A stretch of DNA of 64,000 bases from Lysinibacillus fusiformis (GTDB lineage: Bacteria; Bacillota; Bacilli; Bacillales_A; Planococcaceae). Below the pieces are notes generated by a model. The model did no database searches, was not told where the DNA came from, and was given only the letters and a program-made list of their open reading frames with translations. Below, piece by piece: positions 59,244 to 64,000 of the stretch (position 1 is the stretch's first letter; each line of letters opens with the position of its first letter). A program made the position numbers and the translations under genes. The stretch is from the NCBI RefSeq assembly GCF_016925635.1, contig NZ_CP070490.1, forward strand, positions 2,858,001-2,922,000, in the 5' to 3' direction.

Positions 59244-59603
59244 ATGTCAATTGAATTAAACAATGAATTCGGCCAAATTGATATTTCAACAGATGTACTT
59301 GCACAAATTGCTGGTGGAGCTGCTGTAGAATGCTACGGTATTGTTGGCATGGCATCTAAACATCAAATTCGTGATGGTCTAACTGATATTTTACGTAAAG
59401 AAAACTTCGCAAAAGGTGTTGTAATTCGACAACAGGACGACGATTTACATATAGATATGTACATTATTGTTAGTTACGGGACAAAAATTTCGGAAGTTGC
59501 TTATCAAGTACAATCGAAAGTGAAATATACAGTAGATAAAACATTAGGTATGAGCGTAAAATCTGTCAATATCTTTGTACAGGGCGTTCGTGTAGCGAAT
59601 TAA
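59244..59603 (+). CDS. Asp23/Gls24 family envelope stress protein YloU
   Basis: A 119-residue Asp23/Gls24 family protein; relatives associate with the membrane and respond to alkaline or envelope stress. The segment IAGGAAVECYGIVGMASKH and the ending VNIFVQGVRV are typical. I chose ATG at 59244 because CAAGGGGG lies about 8 bases upstream and the protein then matches the family's length; an in-frame ATG at 59199 lies in the predicted -10 box. It is 18 bases before yloV. Confidence 0.92.
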   Translation: MSIELNNEFGQIDISTDVLAQIAGGAAVECYGIVGMASKHQIRDGLTDILRKENFAKGVVIRQQDDDLHIDMYIIVSYGTKISEVAYQVQSKVKYTVDKTLGMSVKSVNIFVQGVRVAN

Positions 59604-59621
59604 GAGGAGGAACTAAATCGA

Positions 59622-61271
59622 ATGCAGTCTTTAGACGGTATAAAGTTTGCTGAAATGGTACAAATGGGTGCGCATCACCTTTACCAAAATGCAAATTATG
59701 TAGATTCATTAAATGTTTTCCCCGTTCCAGATGGTGATACAGGTACAAATATGAACTTATCGATGACATCTGGTGCTAAGGAAACAGAGCATGCTGCTTC
59801 AGAGCATATTGGTAAAACAGCACAGGCATTATCAAAAGGCTTGTTAATGGGTGCGCGTGGGAATTCAGGCGTTATTCTATCTCAATTATTCCGTGGTTTT
59901 GGGAAGTTTATTGAAAAAGAGTCAACAATTGATGCAAAGGGCTTTGCAGGAGCCTTCCAAGCAGGTGTTGATACGGCATATAAAGCTGTTATGAAGCCAG
60001 TAGAAGGAACGATATTAACAGTGGCACGTGAAGCTGCAAAAAAAGGTGTAGAAGTAGCAGAAACTGAAAACGATATCATTGCCGTAATGGAAGCTTTTAC
60101 AGCAGAGGCAAAGGCATCGTTGGATCGCACACCTGACCTGCTGCCTGTTTTAAAAGAGGTCGGTGTGGTAGATAGTGGTGGTCAGGGCTTACTATTTGTG
60201 TATGAAGGGTTTTTAGCTTCCTTGAAGGGTGAGGCTCTCCCTGAGAAAAATGATGCGACGCTCGATGATTTAATCAATGCAGAACATCATAGAGCGCAAG
60301 ATTTCATGAACACTGCCGATATTGAATTTGGCTACTGCACAGAAATAATGGTACGCTTAGAGGAAGGAAAAGAACCTTTTGATGAGGAACAATTCCGTAA
60401 TGAATTAAATCCTTTGGGGGATTCTTTACTTGTGATTTCGGATGAGGAAATTGCGAAAGTTCATATCCATTCCGAGCAACCAGGTTCTGTTCTATCGATT
60501 GGACAAAAATACGGTAGTCTTATAAAAATTAAAGTGGATAATATGCGTGAGCAGCATTCAGCAATCGTTGGTGAAGAACATAAAGCGCCAACGCCTGCCA
60601 AAAAAGTAGAAAAACATCCATATGCTATTGTCACGATTGCTATGGGTGAGGGTGTGGCAGAATTATTGCGCTCTATCGGTGCTTCCTATGTCATTGAAGG
60701 CGGGCAAACAATGAATCCTTCAACTGAAGATATCGTGAAAGCTGTACAAGAAATTGGGGCAGAGAAAGTATTAATCTTACCGAATAATAAAAATATAGTA
60801 ATGGCAGCGGAGCAAGCAGTTGAACTATTAGAAATCGATGCAGCAGTTGTCCCTACTAAGACGATTCCTCAAGGAATGGCAGCAATTTTAGCGTTTAATC
60901 CAGAGGCGGCTGTTGATGCAAATAAAAAGACCATGTCAGAAGCATTCGCGAACGTGAAGACAGGTCAAGTTACCTATGCAGTGCGTGATACATCTATTGA
61001 TGGTGTTGAAATCCGTAAAGATGATTATATGGCATTGGCAGAAGGAAAAATTGTTCTTTCTACACCAGCACTAAAGGATGCAGCTGAAAAAGTAATCATG
61101 GATTTAGTCGATGAAGATGCTGAGATTGTTACTGTGATCTATGGTGAAGATACAACTGAACAAGCTGCTTCAGAGTTGGTAGCCTTCATTGAAGAGAACT
61201 ATCCAGATGTAGAAGTTGAATTATTTGATGGAAAACAAGGGTTATATCCATATATTATTTCAGTAGAATAA
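59622..61271 (+). CDS. fakA: DAK2 domain protein YloV (fatty acid kinase FakA type)
   Basis: Kinase subunit of 549 residues that, with a DegV-type FakB binding protein, phosphorylates fatty acids for phospholipid synthesis in Gram-positive bacteria. The N-terminal DAK2-like domain has VPDGDTGTNMNLSM and GARGNSGVILSQLFRG, which bind ATP and magnesium, and the C-terminal part resembles FakA/YloV. AGAGGAGG lies 11 bases before the ATG. The assignment to FakA is by family; no fakB is in the window. Confidence 0.9.
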   Translation: MQSLDGIKFAEMVQMGAHHLYQNANYVDSLNVFPVPDGDTGTNMNLSMTSGAKETEHAASEHIGKTAQALSKGLLMGARGNSGVILSQLFRGFGKFIEKESTIDAKGFAGAFQAGVDTAYKAVMKPVEGTILTVAREAAKKGVEVAETENDIIAVMEAFTAEAKASLDRTPDLLPVLKEVGVVDSGGQGLLFVYEGFLASLKGEALPEKNDATLDDLINAEHHRAQDFMNTADIEFGYCTEIMVRLEEGKEPFDEEQFRNELNPLGDSLLVISDEEIAKVHIHSEQPGSVLSIGQKYGSLIKIKVDNMREQHSAIVGEEHKAPTPAKKVEKHPYAIVTIAMGEGVAELLRSIGASYVIEGGQTMNPSTEDIVKAVQEIGAEKVLILPNNKNIVMAAEQAVELLEIDAAVVPTKTIPQGMAAILAFNPEAAVDANKKTMSEAFANVKTGQVTYAVRDTSIDGVEIRKDDYMALAEGKIVLSTPALKDAAEKVIMDLVDEDAEIVTVIYGEDTTEQAASELVAFIEENYPDVEVELFDGKQGLYPYIISVE

Positions 61272-61299
61272 TTACATGCTACTTTGCAATTCCGTAAAG

Positions 61300-61333
61300 A
61301 AAGCAGTGCACAAAACGTGTACTGCTTTTGTTT
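61300..61333 (+). terminator. Terminator of yloU-yloV
   Basis: AAAGCAGTGCAC (61300-61311) pairs with GTGTACTGCTTT (61317-61328), then TGTTTATG. The T-run is interrupted. Confidence 0.75.
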
Positions 61334-61493
61334 ATGCTACAAAGAGAATGATGGGTTAAATTTATTAAAAACGTACTAAATATGAAGAATTCAATGTACG
61401 TACCCACAGGATATAAAATTTGGAAATATTGGAATGTCAACGCTTTAGTAGTTGTGTATATATGGTGCGGACAAAAAATAAGCATATATATTT

Positions 61494-61508
61494 ACTATAA
61501 ATTATAGT
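61494..61508. repeat. Small inverted repeat upstream of sdaAB
   Basis: ACTATAA-A-TTATAGT, 7-base arms around one base, 20 bases before the -35 box of the possible sdaAB promoter. Operator-like in form, but AT-rich, so it may be chance. Confidence 0.35.
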
Positions 61509-61527
61509 AGTGGTAATTTTCTGAAAG

Positions 61528-61557
61528 TTGATAAATTAAATGCTTTACTTTTATAGT
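61528..61557 (+). promoter_or_regulatory. Possible promoter of sdaAB-sdaAA
   Basis: TTGATA (61528-61533), 18-base spacer, TATAGT (61552-61557), about 65 bases before the sdaAB start. The rest of the 351-base gap before sdaAB shows nothing I recognise apart from the inverted repeat at 61494 and the yloV terminator. Confidence 0.45.
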
Positions 61558-61622
61558 AACTATCAAGCATGATATAAATAAAAATAAATATTATTATACG
61601 AATAGAATAGAGGGGTGTTTGT

Positions 61623-62285
61623 ATGAAGTTTACTTCAGTATTTGATATTATTGGACCAGTCATGATTGGGCCTTCCTCCTCTCATACGGCAGGTGCAGCT
61701 CGTATCGGGCGTGTTGCAAGGGATTTATTTGGTAGACAACCTAAATGGGCAAAAATTCATTTATATGGATCATTTGCAGAAACGTATAGAGGGCATGGTA
61801 CAGATGTTGCGATTGTGGGGGGCTTATTAAATTACGATACATTTGATGATCGTATTAAAACAGCATTTGAAGATGCCAAAAAAGCAGGATTAGAATATGA
61901 ATTTATTCCTGAAACAGCTAATACGGAGCATCCAAATACGGCTCGACTTGTCATTGGGGACGATGAAGGGGAAATGTCAGTAGTCGGTATTTCGATTGGT
62001 GGCGGAAAAATTGAAGTCAGTGAAGTCAATGGCTTTAAGTTGCGTTTAACTGGTGGCATGCCAGCTATTCTTGTTGTACATGACGATCGTGCTGGCTGTA
62101 TTGCCAATGTAGCCAATTGCTTAGCGATGCATGAAGTCAACATTGGGCATATGGAGGTGTCACGTATCGAACGTGGTTTAACTGCTCTAATGGTGATTGA
62201 AATTGACCAAAACATTGAGGATAAGGTGCTGCAGCAAATATCCTTAATTCCACATATTACAAAGGTTTCTAAAATTAATAACTAA
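61623..62285 (+). CDS. sdaAB: L-serine dehydratase, iron-sulfur-dependent, beta subunit
   Basis: One half of the enzyme that deaminates L-serine to pyruvate. At 220 residues it has the serine-binding signature GPSSSHTAGAARIG near the N-terminus and an ACT domain in the last ~75 residues (AILVVHDDRAGCIANVANCL), which in relatives regulates by binding serine. AGAGGGGTG precedes the ATG. The partner alpha subunit starts 15 bases later. Confidence 0.95.
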   Translation: MKFTSVFDIIGPVMIGPSSSHTAGAARIGRVARDLFGRQPKWAKIHLYGSFAETYRGHGTDVAIVGGLLNYDTFDDRIKTAFEDAKKAGLEYEFIPETANTEHPNTARLVIGDDEGEMSVVGISIGGGKIEVSEVNGFKLRLTGGMPAILVVHDDRAGCIANVANCLAMHEVNIGHMEVSRIERGLTALMVIEIDQNIEDKVLQQISLIPHITKVSKINN

Positions 62286-62299
62286 GGGGGTGTCCCGTA

Positions 62300-63208
62300 A
62301 TGGACGTTTTATTTCATAATGTTCGTGAGCTTGTTGAACGAGCAGAGCAAGAAGGAAAATTAATATCAGAAATTATGATCGAACAGGAAATATTGATAAC
62401 TGGCAGAACTCGCGAAGAAATCATCCAGCAAATGGATCGAAATCTAACAGTGATGGAAGAAGCAATTGAACGCGGATTACAAGGTGTGCAATCAGTAACA
62501 GGTTTAACTGGTGGGGATGCCGTATTGCTTCAAAATTATATTAAACAAGGAAAGTCACTAGCAGGTGATTTATTATTAGATGCAGTAAGTAAAGCGGTTG
62601 CAACAAATGAAGTAAATGCTGCAATGGGCACAATATGTGCAACGCCAACAGCAGGTTCGGCAGGTGTTGTACCAGGAACGCTTTTTGCTGTAAAAAACAA
62701 ACTAAATCCAACTCGTGAGCAAATGATTCGTTATTTATTTACGTCAGGAGCATTTGGATTTGTGGTAGCAAATAATGCTTCCATTTCTGGGGCTGCTGGC
62801 GGTTGTCAGGCAGAGGTTGGTTCAGCCGCAGGTATGGCTGCTGCTGCTATTGTTGAAATGGCTGGAGGTACACCACAGCAATGTTCAGAAGCCTTTGCCA
62901 TTACACTAAAAAATATGCTAGGACTTGTCTGTGACCCAGTAGCAGGTTTAGTTGAAGTACCATGTGTCAAACGTAATGCTATGGGTGCATCTAACTCCCT
63001 TGTAGCGGCGGATATGGCGCTTGCAGGTGTAACGAGTCGTATTCCATGTGATGAAGTAATTGGCGCAATGTATCGCATTGGACAATCTATGAGTCCAAAT
63101 CTTAAAGAGACCGCACGAGGTGGTCTAGCGGCAACACCAACAGGAAAGGCTATTAGTAAAGCTATTCTTGAAAACGGTGGCTTACAAAGCATTAAAGCAC
63201 TTCAATAA
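62300..63208 (+). CDS. sdaAA: L-serine dehydratase, iron-sulfur-dependent, alpha subunit
   Basis: Catalytic half with an oxygen-labile [4Fe-4S] cluster; 302 residues. Conserved segments include NAAMGTICATPTAGSAGVVP, ISGAAGGCQAEVGSAAGMAA and LVCDPVAGLVEVPCVKRNA, which hold the cluster cysteines. AAGGGGGTG lies about 8 bases before the ATG. Serine catabolism next to the arginine cassette is the standard Bacillus order (yloV-sdaAB-sdaAA) and not a transferred unit. Confidence 0.96.
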   Translation: MDVLFHNVRELVERAEQEGKLISEIMIEQEILITGRTREEIIQQMDRNLTVMEEAIERGLQGVQSVTGLTGGDAVLLQNYIKQGKSLAGDLLLDAVSKAVATNEVNAAMGTICATPTAGSAGVVPGTLFAVKNKLNPTREQMIRYLFTSGAFGFVVANNASISGAAGGCQAEVGSAAGMAAAAIVEMAGGTPQQCSEAFAITLKNMLGLVCDPVAGLVEVPCVKRNAMGASNSLVAADMALAGVTSRIPCDEVIGAMYRIGQSMSPNLKETARGGLAATPTGKAISKAILENGGLQSIKALQ

Positions 63209-63215
63209 AAATGAA

Positions 63216-63249
63216 GAAACATGCTATCTGAATAGGTAGCATGTTTTTA
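63216..63249 (+). terminator. Terminator of sdaAB-sdaAA
   Basis: AACATGCTA (63218-63226) pairs with TAGCATGTT (63237-63245), followed by TTT, right after sdaAA. Confidence 0.85.
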
Positions 63250-63361
63250 TGTTGGTTGATAACTTAATGGAAAGAAAAACCCTCTAACGTACATCGTCGT
63301 TTTATGTATAATTAAATTTTAATAAGTGAAATCTTAATTGATAGCAGGGGCGTGAATAGAG

Positions 63362-64000
63362 ATGGATTTGCGTAATTTGAAAACGTTTCATGTTGTTTCA
63401 ACTTACCTCAACTTTACAAAAGCGGCTCAAATTTTAAATTATAGCCAGCCTACAATTAGCCAACAGATTAAAGCGTTAGAGGAAGAGTTAGGACATATCT
63501 TAATTAATCGAATGGGCAAAAAAATGTTTCTTTCTCAAGTAGGAAAAATAGTAAAGGAACATACTGATCGATTATTTGGGATTATGGAAGAAATGGAACA
63601 GGATTTGAAGAATTTCGAAAAACCCTTTGGCCATTTGACAATCGCTGCGCCAGAATTTTATTGTGGCTATTATTTATCACATATTATTGGCTCGTATTTA
63701 AAACTGTACCCTCATGTAAACTTAAAACTTCTTTGTGCCAATAGTAAAGAAACAGCTAAACTTGTGAGTTCAAATCAAGCAGATATAGGTTTTGTAGCTG
63801 GCTATCCTAGTTACGCTGGTGTAGAGGGGATATTATTGGAGGAAGAGGATTTAGTGTTGGTTGGAAATCCGCTTATTGTAAAAGACCGTGCTGTGCAGGA
63901 AATATTCGATCATTATCCCTTTATAACCTATGGTATGGATGACTCTATTGTCAGTTGCCTTCAAGAAATTCAGTGTAAGCCCCAAACAATAGTGGAATTT
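63362..64000 (+). CDS. LysR family transcriptional regulator, 5' part (3' end outside window)
   Basis: 213 codons are visible, with no stop before the window edge. The N-terminus MDLRNLKTFHVVSTYLNFTK with AAQILNYSQPTISQQIKALE is a textbook LysR winged helix-turn-helix, followed by a coiled linker and the start of the periplasmic-binding-like effector domain (PFGHLTIAAPEFYCGYYL, ADIGFVAG). Full LysR proteins have about 300 residues. The ribosome site is weak (CAGGGGCGTGA, 5-10 bases upstream). In B. subtilis recG would be next after sdaAA, so this is an insertion relative to that order. Target and ligand unknown. Confidence 0.9.
   Translation, partial: MDLRNLKTFHVVSTYLNFTKAAQILNYSQPTISQQIKALEEELGHILINRMGKKMFLSQVGKIVKEHTDRLFGIMEEMEQDLKNFEKPFGHLTIAAPEFYCGYYLSHIIGSYLKLYPHVNLKLLCANSKETAKLVSSNQADIGFVAGYPSYAGVEGILLEEEDLVLVGNPLIVKDRAVQEIFDHYPFITYGMDDSIVSCLQEIQCKPQTIVEF

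Noticed and set aside
61272..61622. T-box or serine-responsive leader before sdaAB
   Set aside because: No T-box sequence (TGG motif with conserved specifier stem) or terminator/antiterminator pair was found.

Overview
The window is a low-GC, densely packed chromosomal segment from an endospore-forming Firmicute. Gene content and order point to Lysinibacillus or a close relative in the Bacillales; the genus is an inference from overall protein character, since I could not search a database. The conserved backbone matches the Bacillus subtilis order ileS - lspA - rluD - pyr operon - rqcH/yicC - gmk - rpoZ - coaBC - priA - def - fmt - rsmB - rlmN - prpC - prkC - rsgA - rpe - thiN - spoVM - rpmB - yloU - yloV - sdaAB - sdaAA. 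A spoVM gene implies spore formation. I saw no rRNA, tRNA, CRISPR, prophage or insertion sequence.

Layout. 1-2536: 3' part of ileS and its terminator. 2565-5955: an AraC-type regulator divergent from a DUF485/sodium:solute symporter pair (acetate-permease type). 6068-7455: lspA and rluD. 7452-19456: the complete pyrimidine operon pyrR-pyrP-pyrB-pyrC-carA-carB-pyrK-pyrD-pyrF-pyrE, with a sigma-A promoter overlapping the rluD stop codon, two PyrR-type attenuators, and an unusual multi-hairpin stretch before pyrB. 20231-32174: two complete peptide ABC transporters pointing at each other (D-F-SBP-B-C on +, A-B-C-D-F on -), with a previously unlisted 43-residue secreted-peptide gene between them. 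33085-34770: a chemoreceptor. 35024-36721: rqcH. 36983-51407: housekeeping run from yicC to spoVM, with nucleotide, CoA, translation-quality, rRNA-modification and Ser/Thr phosphorylation functions. 51501-51689: rpmB, convergent. 51877-57758: an IclR regulator divergent from a guanidino-compound/arginine cassette (two guanidine-modifying hydrolases, an amino acid permease, a RocB-like metallohydrolase). 57927-59135: a membrane diguanylate cyclase. 59244-63208: yloU, yloV, sdaAB, sdaAA. 63362-64000: 5' part of a LysR regulator.

How it works together. The pyr genes make UMP from glutamine, bicarbonate and aspartate, with PyrR sensing UMP/UTP through leader RNA. Accessory blocks (acetate symporter, peptide transporters, chemoreceptor, guanidino cassette) are inserted at points where B. 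subtilis has other genes or nothing, and all concern scavenging of small carbon and nitrogen sources.

Points most worth a second look: the small secreted peptide between the peptide transporters (26159-26290); a SpoVM reading frame with an apparent CTG start and a tail encoded by its terminator arm (51306-51435); a CoaBC whose CoaB half looks shortened and lacks its signature residues (38882-39886); absence of remA between yicC and gmk; the hairpin cluster 9700-9853; and the guanidino cassette with its IclR-like palindrome. Promoters, operators and start-codon choices were read by eye and are predictions.
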